A stretch of 64,000 nt of DNA from assembly GCA_015039465.1 (NCBI GenBank), contig MU130557.1, forward strand, positions 227,712 through 291,711, in the 5' to 3' direction. Both the position numbers and the translations under genes were made by a program. This DNA comes from Phlegmacium glaucopus (taxonomy: Eukaryota; Basidiomycota; Agaricomycetes; Agaricales; Cortinariaceae). The notes beneath the pieces are model-generated. The model did no database searches and was not told the origin of the DNA. It saw only the letters and a program-made list of their open reading frames with translations. Shown here piece after piece: positions 45,420 to 56,350 of this stretch (the first letter of the stretch is position 1; every line of letters starts with the position of its first letter).

Positions 45420-46988
45420 ATGTCTCAGGCTACACCTTCATCTCAGTCAACGAATTCAATCTCTTCTGGTCATGCATTGGCGAACGTGAGCTCAGAGAGC
45501 CGATCGCAGAAACGCCCAACGACCGCACGCATGCACGCCGTCTCTCCGCGAAAGAAAGCACGGACTGACGATTCTGGCAACCAAGAACCACTTACAACCG
45601 CTCTGGACCCAACTCCGCCTGGAACTTGGCTCGTCAAATCTAACATTGGTGACTGCCCTCCATACACAGACCATGCAGGATGGGTCGAAGATACCGTCGA
45701 TAATACGGTATATATGTTCGGTGGGACGTATCCGGGGGATGACGACGATGTCCCTACCTCGGATTTTTACAAGTGTAATACCAAAACTATGGAATGGCAA
45801 AACTTGACTGTGAGTCTTTACAGATATATAATCTATGACTTTTATTTCATGGGATGTATTGTATGATTCATATTTCAGGATAACTTACGATTTCGAGATC
45901 CTTCAGATCCATTCAGTGCTACAGAGTTATGTCGGGAGGAACAAAAACTACCGTGTCTCAGTCAACCCGGCTTAACGCTCATGCGAATTCATGGCACCCA
46001 TTTCGTTTTTATTTTTGGAGGATACAGCGTTGAGGAGGGCAAAGCCGTCTCCAGCCTCATCGCCGTGGATGTTGACCACTTAGAATGGTGGTATGTGGCA
46101 GTTGAGGGTGGGCGTGTTGCTGGGCGTATTCATCCTGTGGTAGTTGCCATCGAGCAACGAATTTATATATTCAGTGGGTACGGAAGATATTCTAAAGCTG
46201 ATCCACGATCTTTTAGGTCGTATAGTATTGCTGCTTACCAACCAGCTCTTCGCCGGTGGACCTGGGAAGCTCGAGACGCTTCCTATTCTGGTCCCATACC
46301 CCCTGGCCAAATTTTTGGTACTGGTATTGTGGTTTATGGTGGGAAGAAGATCATGTTGATGCCGGGAAGGCTCTATTATCAGGCTGAGGCAAGAGAATTT
46401 TTATTGCTCACAGCTCAAGTGTCATCATTGACTTATATATTGCTATCTTAGCCACTAAATTTCGCAGAACAGAAAATATTCTATTTTCATACAGAACACA
46501 GACAGTTCCAGATGGCTCCCCACTTGGGAGACTATCCTAAAGAGGTGTTGTGGTATTCCATACACGAGTTTCCATCTTCTTCACCCTTCCATCATCATAA
46601 AGTCCCTCTTCCTTCTCGTAAATCAATTGGCCGACCTCCCAAACGTGCCGGACCTGGACCGTCTAGCGAAGCTGGCATCACACCTCCAATCACTTCAACT
46701 TCACTACACTCACCCTCTATCATTCTGTGCGCATGGGTTCCTCGACATAATTCTAAATATGCTGTTCCTGAACTCTGGAGGCTATCTCTCAGCCATAACG
46801 ATGAAATCCGTTGCCTCAACAAAAGCCAACAAATCTGGGATCTGAATAGTGATTTCCAAGGCTGTATCTCCACCAATGATCGAATTATTCTTTTAGGAAA
46901 CAATAATCCAAAGGGAGGAGAGCGCTGGAATATCCATCTTCGTGTGGTATTGACAGCTGAGGATCACAAAGATAAATCACAAGGTTGA
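45420..46988 (+). CDS. Kelch-repeat protein
   Basis: Three exons (45420-45809, 45879-46388, 46452-46988) sum to 1437 nt, 478 aa. After a Ser/Thr-rich start with a basic patch (SPRKKART), kelch-type beta-propeller blades are visible: HAGWVEDTVDNTVYMFGGT, HFVFIFGGYSVEEGK with a following WW, QRIYIFSGYGRYSK with RRWTWE, and GTGIVVYGGKKIMLMPG. Later parts are less regular (IILCAWVPRHNSKYAVPELW, RIILLGNNNPKGGERWNIHL). Such propellers bind proteins, and the partner is unknown. The second intron begins GCAAGA and ends TAG (GC-AG), and only this keeps the frame. The GH5 gene starts 300 bp downstream. The same pair order is kept in the inverted copy. Confidence 0.8.
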
Positions 46989-49985
46989 TAGTATGTATTG
47001 TGGATCATTCACTTTCCAAATTCCTTTAGACATTTCACTTTCATCACTTTCGTCGCTTTGCTATTCTATTTTCCATTTGGTTCTTTGTTACATGCTATAC
47101 CCAGAAGTCTTCTAATTTTCGTAGCTCATGTTTGCCAACTAGTTCACCATTTCTCATACAATCTAAGCATTCTTTTGTTCATGGAAATGTCATTTCTTCG
47201 AGTCTCCAGCGCTTGCAGAGTTTGGCTGCGTCACGTCACGATCATGGTACACCAGTTGACCTTTGATCCTACTTACTCCCTTCAGATATGACCAGTTTAG
47301 ACTCTTCCTTCATAATTGTTGACAACGAAAAGGTCTTGCCAGCCTTGTCTTTATCGGAAATCAACCAAACGATGGCAGAGAGCAAGACTAAAGAACCAGT
47401 TGGTGATTCCACGTCGTTAGGTTCTGCTCCCCGAGTTGACATTTTATCAATAGCCAGTACATCCGTCTTTCAAGGCTTCATCCTATATACCGGGTTCTTC
47501 TACATCATATGCACACGATTGGTCATGTCAAGGTACCAACGGGAGACTACGCACGCAAGGCCGGCATTTCGTTGATGCTTATGGCCGAGTATGTAGCTTG
47601 AGAGGAGTGAACCTGTCCGGTTCTTGCAAAACGTCGGTTGAAGTCTACTTTACTGCGTTGGATTCTCGGGCCTGATTTATGCATGTTATAGGCCAGCTAA
47701 CCACGACCATGAAAACTTCCCTGGTGATCATCGATCGGTTACTTTTGTAGGACGACCGTTTCCGCTGGAGGAAGCACATGAACATTTCTCTCGCTTACGG
47801 AGATGGGGTTTAACGTTCAGTATGTTCCATTCAGCCATCATCCAAAGTTAAAATTTTCAAACTCGAAAACAACAGTCAGATTTTTGGTGACTTGGGAAGC
47901 AGTTGAACACGGAGGACCGTAAGTGTCTTCCGATCTCACGCACATGTCCATCGTTCAATTTTTCTTTTCTGTAGTGGAGTATATGATACCGAATACCTCG
48001 ACTACATCCGCGCGCTTCTCTCCTTACTTCCAAAGTACGGTCTCACGGCCTTCGTTTCCATGCACCAAGATGTTTGGTCACGCTACTGTGGAGGCTCTGG
48101 CGCGCCTGCTTGGACATTAGAAGTTGTAGGATTTGATCTTCACGCTATTGAAGATGCAGGTGCTGCGTGGCTTCATGGGCAGAGAGGCGGAGGTCATGTT
48201 GCTGCGGAACAAAGTCTGTGGCCCTGCGGATACCAAAAATTGACCGCTGCCACCATGGCGTAAGTATCTGATCCTTGACTCTTTCTCTGTAGCCAACCTA
48301 ACCCCCCCCTTTTTTTGTTAGTACTTGCTTCTGGGCAGGAGACATCTTCGCACCAAAATTACTTGTAAAGAATCGACACAATCAAGAGGTGCCTATCCAG
48401 CAGTTCTTGCAAAACGCTTTTCTGGATATGTGGGACATGGTCGTGGGCGCTGTCGGTGACTTGGAAGGTGTACTTGGAATCCAGGTCAGCTTTTCGGCTG
48501 TGTTTCGTTTGGGATTCGAGAATCTGAATATAGACAATTTCAGATGATTAACGAGCCTCATCCAGGGTACATCGGCCTCCCTTCTCTGAACGCTTTTGAT
48601 TATAATACCGATCTTCACTTATCTCACGTTCGTGAGTCAATTGCCTCAATTCTACAGACCGTAACCGCGTATCGATGTTTTTTTTGTTCAATATATAGCA
48701 TCTGCTTTCCAGTCATTCCAATTGGGAACTGGACATCCAACCTTCGTATCAACATGGACGCGTTCCTTCCCCATGCCCACTAAACACACTTCCCACACAC
48801 TCCTCAATACCACAAAGACCAAGGCCTGGCGCCCAGATGGTCCTACACAAGGCAGATGTCTCTGGGAATTCCATGATGTCTGGCGATGGAACACCGTCAC
48901 TGATCAAGCTGTTATTCTTCGTGAAAATTACTTCACCAAACACCCTGATACCGGGAAGAAAATAGATTGGTACACTAATTGTTATTTCCCCCTTGTCAAG
49001 AAGTGGAGCGAGCGGGTGAGGAAAGCATCTTCCTCAGATGTACATGTGTTTCTAGAACCTTTACCCAATGAGGTTGGTTGTTATACATTTCTTCTTTTGA
49101 TATGCCCTGAGTTGACCTTTTTTCGTATAGTTCTGTCCGAAAGCCTGGACGGAAGAACATCGACCGTCGAATATGGTATTTGCACCCCATTGGTACGTAC
49201 CTTTGACTCGCATGGTTGTCAGTTTTTCTAACGCAGAGTTTTTATGAAGGTATGACCTGAGATCTCTTTTCGAAAGGTCTTTCGGAAACTTCACCGTTAA
49301 TGTACAAGGTCTATCTAAGGTACTTCACCCCTCCGCCCACACCTACAAACCCAGGACTGTCTTAACTCCTATTCGCAGGGCATGTTCATTCTTAAAACCT
49401 TTTACTGGGGTCAGAAAGGTGCTCGCGATAACTTTACCCTTCAAATTCAAAATATCGTCGAACATGGATACAAGTCTCTGGATGAAATGCCTATTGTTAT
49501 CGGAGAATGTGGAGTGCCGATGGATTTGAAGTTTGTGTTCACTTTTCAGTATGGTAAAATTGCGCTCTATGCTAATCATGCGTTGTTACTTACAGTCGGA
49601 GGGAGGCATTCGAGACGGATAACTTTGTTTGGCAGGCGCGAATGATGGATGCTATGATTTCAGGATTGGAAAGGGCTTTGGTTGGATTCACGTACGTCTC
49701 AATTTCTCTCAAAAATATTCAACCAAGCCCATAATCATATTCAGGTTATGGAATTACAACCCATACAACGACGACCAGAAAGGGGACGACTGGAATGGCG
49801 AAAACTTCTCATGGTTCAGTCGCAGACGAGCCCTGCCGCCTTCTCTCCTCTATTACGACCAAGACTCTCCGACGTTGGACAATGGTGGTAGAATACTACC
49901 CTCAGTTGTTCGACCTTATCCAGCCAAGACAGCTGGAATACCTCTTAAATTTCAGTATGAAGTGACAACTGGGGCTTTCCTGTTT
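46850..49985 (+). repeat. Inverted segmental duplication, right arm
   Basis: Partner of 13.3-16.2 kb on the other strand. This arm holds the intact genes, and its homology stops inside the last GH5 exon after VTTGAF. Confidence 0.85.
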
Positions 49986-50381
49986 GAATGGGAGAACCCT
50001 AGCCAGGGCGAACCAGTCTTTGGCGATAATGATACCAAGAGCATCTCAAACCCGCCACGTCAATGGCAACGTGCACTTACCTCGCATGAAACGGAGATCT
50101 ATATCCCATCGCAATTGACTCATTCACGAAAGGTGGTTGTAGAAGGTGCTGAGGATGAAGATAGATATCGCTATGACGAGCGTCGACAAACCCTGTTTTT
50201 CGTCACTGGGAACAATACCCCTGGTCACAGACATAAAATCGTGGTTTCTATTCATAGGCCGCCCTCTCCTGCGTTTGTGGTTAATGACTTCTGGAGCGAC
50301 TTTGGAGGTCATGTAGCGTCGATTATGTCGGTGATCGTTCTTTTTTTCAGTATCCTGATTTATTTCTTGTTCATTGCTTGA
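47288..50381 (+). CDS. GH5 glycosidase, ergosteryl-beta-glucosidase/glucosylceramidase type (GH5_12)
   Basis: Thirteen exons (47288-47398, 47454-47632, 47692-47819, 47876-47918, 47975-48259, 48322-48484, 48544-48631, 48699-49072, 49131-49192, 49250-49319, 49379-49530, 49596-49691, 49745-50381) total 2388 nt, 795 aa. The (beta/alpha)8 core shows VDAYGRVCSLRGVNLSGSCK, LHQDVWSRY-like SMHQDVWSRYCGGSGAPAW, the acid/base Glu in MINEPHPGYIG and the nucleophile Glu in IGECGVPMD. This is how fungal enzymes that hydrolyse steryl glucosides or glucosylceramide look. A beta-rich C-terminal domain and a hydrophobic tail (VIVLFFSILIYFLFIA) suggest membrane attachment. The first intron uses a GTTGGT donor, and without it a TAG interrupts the frame. 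Substrate is inferred from the family. Confidence 0.9.
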
Positions 50382-50560
50382 GGAAGCATTTTTTTTATCA
50401 CATATACATATAACCCAACAACGGACAATTGATACCTCTTATTTATTCTAACATTTCAATTAATCTTTCTTTTTCTGTTCTTTCGTGCAGTTTCATGGAC
50501 CATCGAAGATTTAGATAGTAATTAGATTACAGAAAAGATTACATATAGTATATACATATA

Positions 50561-51847
50561 TCAGAAAAAGCGACGAAAAGATAGCCTTGGAAAAACAAAT
50601 CTACTCCTTTCAGAGTCTTGAACAACTTTGGCCTGATGAGAGATAGCTCGACGCAGGATCTCGCGTGAGAGGTCCAATTCATGCCAGAGGTCTTTATCAA
50701 AATACCCAATGTGGCAGAGATTGTCACGCAAAGCATTGAGTAAAATGGCTGTATGAAGAATAGCCTCCTCATCTGGAACCTCGGATGCCGTTTGGCTAAT
50801 GTCGGCGGCGATCGTCGAGATGGATCGTTGTGGCTTATTGGAACTTGAGATTGAGCCACAAGCACGGATGAGCATGGCCAGGAGTCTCCGGGGATGAAAA
50901 GCCGAGACCGGACGTGGAGTGGCCACATTCCCAACGATGGGAGTGGAAGACACGGAAGGGGATGGCATGTGTGGCAATGGATGCATCAAGTCGCGCATCC
51001 ATTCCGGAATGAGTTTCCGAAACAAGGCTGGTTGGTTCTTTGTATGTAAATAAACCACTAGCTCTGGGAACGTTTGTAGATGTGGAACGTGCATCAGAAT
51101 CCTAGGCATCTCCTTGTGTAGGCGACGAGGCTTGAAGCCATGACAACTCTCGTGGTCCAGGTTAGGAACGTTGAGGACGAAGAGAAGGTCGTTGATGGGG
51201 AGTTCTACGACTTCTGGGTAAATCAGAGAAGATTTGTGTTCGTGACGACGAACATCAGCGTAGAGCAGGAGGATATGAGTAGCTTCCAGAGGGCGTGGGG
51301 AAATAAGCTTATCCTTAGTGCTCAACGGGGTAGTCCAGAGGTCTACGGCGTCAACAAGTGGACGTACAGGATCCAGTGTGTTCGCGATGCTGTTCATAGG
51401 AGGATTACGGGGTTGATGGAGAGCAGAAGCTGAAGATACACGTCGAATAACGTGAAGATTGCTTTCGTTGTCAGTGTTCTCGTCAGCAACATCAGGTCCC
51501 ATGCGTTCAACGACAGACAACCGAGTGGTAGTCTCCGTCAACTTGACTTGACGTCGCGTTTGAGTACGGTACAACCAGTGCCTGCAGTATGCCACCCATG
51601 TCAGAGGACTTTCACACAAGAGGAAAGCAGAAAGAGTAGAAATTTACCCGTCGGATGATGCATTGCGCAACTTGAGAGTTTGCCTAATCTGTTCGATAGT
51701 TTTATTGCCCATGAGCAATGCCTCACGATCGGGGGAAACATCAAGAAGAATTTCACGATTAATTTGGCGTTCTAGAGGATAGTCGTAAGGTCGATCACAG
51801 TTGCCAAGACTCTTGAGGAAATAGAGCTGGTGTAGCTTTGAGGGCAT
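50561..51847 (-). CDS. Clp1-like (clampless) protein
   Basis: Two exons (51847-51648, 51581-50561; 66-bp intron) encode 406 aa. It matches the basidiomycete Clp1 family, known from Coprinopsis clp1 and Ustilago Clp1 as needed for clamp formation or dikaryotic growth after mating. Visible conserved text: ILLDVSPDREALLMGNKTIE near the N-terminus, LEATHILLLYADVR, VVELPINDLLFVLNVP, MPRILMHVPHLQTFPELVVY, HTKNQPALFRKLIPEWMRDL and MHPLP. The region after residue 250 is Ser/Pro-rich, then helical with DEEAILHTAILLNALRDNL. No DNA-binding motif is seen. The biochemical role of the family is not settled. Confidence 0.88.
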
Positions 51848-52060
51848 TACGAGTAGTCGGGGAAACGGGAGATGGATGCCAAAATTGCATCTACATTGAA
51901 CTAGATTTTATATCATATTAAGATGAAGAGGGGCCACTCCAGAGGTGGCAGCACTGTTCTCGATGTGTGGCCCTCAACAATTCGGTAGAACAAAGAGTCG
52001 GCGTTGTAAATATCGTATTACATAATAAACCAAAATTCCCCAATAGAGTACTAATCCCTC
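51848..52060. other. Short spacer between Clp1-like and MIP genes
   Basis: About 210 bp upstream of the Clp1-like start and directly after the aquaporin stop. It probably holds the Clp1-like promoter, and no clear motif is seen. Confidence 0.4.
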
Positions 52061-53535
52061 TCAAACGCGAGATTGTTCGATGTGCTCCAAAGCATCAGTC
52101 TTTTCTTGCGAAGAGCTGTCGCTGTGGTTACCGTTACCGTGATGTAGCCGTCCATGACCATTCAAGTACTGGAAGAACTCCAGTTGCGCATTGGTTACAA
52201 CTATCCAGCCAGACAGGGATCAGCTCCAAGTGGCAGAACAATAAGTAATTTTCTTTTACGCACCTCTGTCAGAGTCGGTCAGGAATACTTCATAGATGTA
52301 TGCAGCGAAGAGGATTGCTGGTATATTTGTCAGAGCCGCTATTGCTGCATATGTTCCTCCGTTTGCTGCAGATCCCCAAATAGCCACTGCGAATATACGC
52401 CCTCCGACGTCACGGGCAGTGTTTAGTGATACTAAACAGTATGTCGTTCAAGTCTTTTATAACACACGTTCATAGGAAAGGCTTACCGGCTGGCACAGCG
52501 AATCCCCAGATAGCAGCGGCACTATCACGATCCGTTATGTCAACATAAATATCAAAGCGCCAAGAAAACGATAAGGACTGACTATCCGATTCCGACGATA
52601 ACGGGAGACGTTAACGGAGTGACTAGACCGTTTGTTGGATCCAGTGTTGACCAAATAACAATTCCAAGGAGTGTGCACTGGTTAAGATGAGCAGACGAGT
52701 AAGTTGCCGCTCTGGTCATTGCAACCTCCCCGAACGCCACTTACATTTACAAACTCGTTTAAGAAAGCGCGAGCAAGAGTTTGACCAGGCAACATGTACA
52801 ATCCAAAGATTCCTGCAGGGCCGTTGGGAGTAAACTGTGTGGCTGCGTATACTGCAGGTCCTGCTGCCATCAATAATTCTTCTGCATCAACGATCAACAC
52901 CTTCCATTGGTTGTAGACAAGCGCGCATGCAATGATAGCTCCCACAATCTGTGCAGCAATATACCTAGACAATTCATTGGGTGAGTCAAACTTTTCCGTC
53001 GGCGTTCTCAGCGCTGAACATACCTAGCTGCTTTCAATGGTGGGAACCCTTTGAAAACAACGAAGGCAATCGTAACACCGGGACTGATGTGTGCTCCCGA
53101 GGTCGTAAAGCAGACAGTAAGGGCTAAAACAATGCCGAGCGCATAAGCCAAACCGATCTGTAAAATACCTGCCATCGATGGAAATCAGGCATAATCTGCT
53201 AAACTTCCAGCTAGTCACGTACTGGAGAGCCCAACTTGCTTGAGTAGGGTTCCGAGGACAAATCCTGCCGTGGCTCCGATCCCTGCGCGAAAAAATATCG
53301 TAAATGTTGGACCGCAGGTATTGACATGAAAGGATACTCACCGAGATAGCAATATATGAACACTCCTAGCTTTTTATTGCAGATTATAAGGTGACGGACA
53401 ATGCGACACAAACTCTGTCCTTACCATCTCCGCAAAACACTCCATGGCCCAGTGAACTTCCTTTTTATTGCGTTGTCTTTCCCATGCTGCAAGGACGGAG
53501 GTTCGTGGGAACACATCGCGCAGGAGAGTGGGCAT
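52061..53535 (-). CDS. Aquaporin/MIP channel with altered NPA motifs
   Basis: Nine exons (53535-53425, 53369-53342, 53282-53223, 53168-53024, 52964-52745, 52677-52583, 52521-52487, 52431-52264, 52200-52061) sum to 1002 nt, 333 aa, a normal MIP length. Six hydrophobic spans are visible, e.g. MLGVFIYCYLGIGATAGFVL, IGLAYALGIVLALTVCFTTS, YIAAQIVGAIIACALVYNQW and PVIVGIGYAAAIWGFAVPA. The first NPA box (loop B) reads SGAHISPGVTIA, so Asn-Pro-Ala is Ser-Pro-Gly. The second (loop E) reads VSLNTARDVGGR, so it is Asn-Thr-Ala. A hydrophilic His/Ser-rich tail follows. The frame is intact, so these changes are probably functional and may alter what the channel conducts. Confidence 0.88.
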
Positions 53536-54300
53536 TCTGGTTACAGGAGGGGGGGAATGTTTTTGACTCTGGAGGGGAGGCCTAAAGGTACCTTTTTCTT
53601 TCAAGCCAGGGCCGTCTTATAATACGTCCACCTTACCACCTGACCCATCAACATTCCGTCTAAAGATAATACATAACCTGAGAAAAGTTTGATCCAGGAT
53701 GTACCTTGGTTTCCCTGTCCTGAATATGATTAAGACGGGTGCTGTAGCTGGAATGTTAACAACGCTATAGACATAGCCATTACCCCAGTTCGAGAGGTCT
53801 GGCCTGGTCTGGCTATGGGCAGGCCGGATTATCGGAGGAGTATAGATGCATATATGGTACGATCAAGAATCTCCACGCGGACGTTTGGAACCATTTTCTA
53901 GGAGTCCAGAACCTAGGGGAGTTGATACATGCGAAGATCGGGAGCAATATTTATGTTCCACGCTCTCTCCCGCAGGCACTCGACAACCTGTCTTAGGGTA
54001 CAGGTTCTCGCAGGTTAAGCTGTAAGCCCCAATGTCAAACGAATGACGGCAGATTTTCCTCTGCTACTTTCTCAGCGTTTCGGTATTGGTTCTGTGTAGA
54101 TGCATTTATTAATACATTTTTACGGGTATATAGGCTTGTAAAGGGCTTTTGGAAGGACTTATAATACTGAGAATCAACTTGGAATATATAATATATCAAA
54201 ATATTTTTATTGATACTCAGTACTCAACCTTTTACTAAGTTTTAGTGACTAAATGATAGTAAGCCAGCCCCTCCCCTTTTTATGCTGTAAATTTTCTCCT

Positions 54301-54344
54301 GGAACGTCACAAAAATTTGAAAAAACATAATTTTTTGACGTTCC
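54301..54344. repeat. Hairpin inverted repeat, ~16-bp arms
   Basis: GGAACGTCACAAAAATT on the left pairs with AATTTTTTGACGTTCC on the right with one unpaired base. It could be the tip of a small foldback element. Confidence 0.75.
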
Positions 54345-55076
54345 TGGTTTCAAATCTGAGCTCCGCCACATTAAAGTTGCTTGTCGACTGCAGGAATTAG
54401 GAGTTGGCAATGTCAGAGATCGACCTAGAATTTTTTCCCCTCATCTTTTGGATCTCGTGACCAGTGCTGGTGACCATAGTCCATTGTCCAACAGGAACGT
54501 ATAGTCGCGGTAGCAGTTCAAATAGGTAGCCAGGAAACATAAAGTCCGGAGTCATGCGGTGGAAATGAACAACCGAGGTCATACAGGGTCATGCGGAGGT
54601 ATGGGGCTATGTGGGACTATGTATGGGGTTGACGACACGAGCGTTAAATATGTCCGTATGCATAATAGTTCACCAGATGCCAAGGTAAAAAAAAATTACG
54701 CGAAGAAAGAGCTAATTGCTAATACTGCGCGTGTATCGATGTTGGTCACATGCGTAGTAAAAATGCAATAGTTCCCATTCTCCCCAGTTTCTCCCCCCCT
54801 TTGAGAAATAAATTCAGGCTTGGGGATCTGGGTCCAGTTCCCAGTCTCCCTTTGGAGGCCTATATAAATACCAGCTGACTGCGCAGCAATGATAATAGGT
54901 ACTTCTTCGATCATTCTTTGACTCATCACAATTTACATATACTGCCAGTGGGTACCTTGCGTTAAAAAATTGAAATAGACATTGGGAACATCAAGGCCTT
55001 CCGATTTTTTTGTTTGAAAAAACATATGCTTAACATATGCATCGTGTAGGTATTAGTACCTGATCAAGGTCACAAA

Positions 55077-55136
55077 GTACGCTCAAACTTCAATCATTAC
55101 ATAACCATTTTTAAAATCTGTCAAAGTTGAGCGTAC
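55077..55136. repeat. Inverted repeat, 14-bp arms
   Basis: GTACGCTCAAACTT is mirrored by AAAGTTGAGCGTAC with one mismatch and a 32-bp spacer. It resembles the terminal repeats of a tiny foldback or MITE-like element. Confidence 0.75.
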
Positions 55137-56350
55137 CTAATGGGTTTTACGATGACGCGTGGGGTAAAAGTTGGACCATGATCCTTTGTTTTTGTGGAGA
55201 AACATATCTCCGAAGTTTTTCCCACGAGTACTAAACGACCAACTTTCTAGGCCAAAACCATTAGGCTCGTGATTTGTACTAATTCTCTATCGAAAATTTA
55301 TGGTAGTCGGGCTGACAAATGGTTTTTTGTGCGATTCCAAATTCGAATAGGCAAGCCGGTATCCTCCGGTATCCATCCGGTGTTGAGCCGGCGTGTGTTT
55401 AGGTCTGGAAAACCTACCCATAAGAGTGGATAGCGGATTCTAACAAAACTAGTACAAAACTCGCTTAACTTCAGTTACTGCACCCATCTCGCCTGAATTA
55501 CTATGTAATCCTCAGTGACCGCAACCTCAATTAGTGCTGCCGCCACTCCGGAGAATTTTGGCTGAGCTAAGCCTCATTGTACAATGTGTCGCTCGCGGAG
55601 CTGAGCCGCTCTAGTCCCAATTCGGCTCCTCCCATCCTACTGTACATACGCAGGTCAAGACTATCCATGATGGCAAGAGGATACTGTTGACACCTGGGCG
55701 AAAGACTTCAGTAACCCTCCCTTACACGCTTCCTCATATTTTGAAAGAAAAAAAACTATAGCGTCTTCGAACAATATTTTTTACGGTTTCGGACCTCTTT
55801 ACTTTCCTGGTGACATCTTCTGGTACTATGGGCTTGATAGTTTCAAACGCTTTGCAATTCCAGCCAGACAGCCAACTATGAATGAGCTCCACCTCGAACT
55901 CTGCGGTCTTCATATTCTCGTCTTCCTTATCGCCCATAAAACAACCCTGCAACTTTCAGCAGTCAATTAGCCGCACCATCCGTTTTCATCTGTGCCTGGG
56001 TCAGGCAGTCAAAACACGGAATACCTCATTCCAGATTAATGGCAGTTCCCAGCTGAACATATTACATCCTTGAACATTGGGAGAAAGATCTGGACCTTGA
56101 CCTCAACGTGAGACGCTTCATAGTTGGAGACTGGATGACTCTAGTGGTAACGACGACGAGGGAGCGATTTGTCAATTAGTACTGAGCGTCCGACCGCAGC
56201 GCTAATGACGAGACTGGTACTATTATGTTCATTCAGCCTCCAGAGGCTGACGGAGGATGGAAATTGTTGTTAAAAGGGCTGGGATCGTTATGGCAATCTT
56301 TGCCAAGCTCTCTCCGATTTTGAATCCTCACCTCATAAACGCAATTCGTC

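Larger units (their letters stand above)
53536..56350. other. Gene-poor region with small hairpins
   Basis: About 2.8 kb with no supported gene. Two short inverted repeats are listed separately. The stretch around 54.1-54.3 kb is very AT-rich. Confidence 0.5.

Noticed and set aside
46998..47291. 97-aa frame between the kelch and GH5 genes
   Set aside because: Hydrophobic by base composition only, not conserved as protein in the inverted copy, and sits in the intergenic spacer.
47399..47453. Apparent N-terminal frameshift with TAG in the intact GH5 gene
   Set aside because: A 55-bp intron with a GTTGGT donor and a TAG acceptor removes it and makes all 13 exons sum to a multiple of three. The same donor type occurs in hexokinase.
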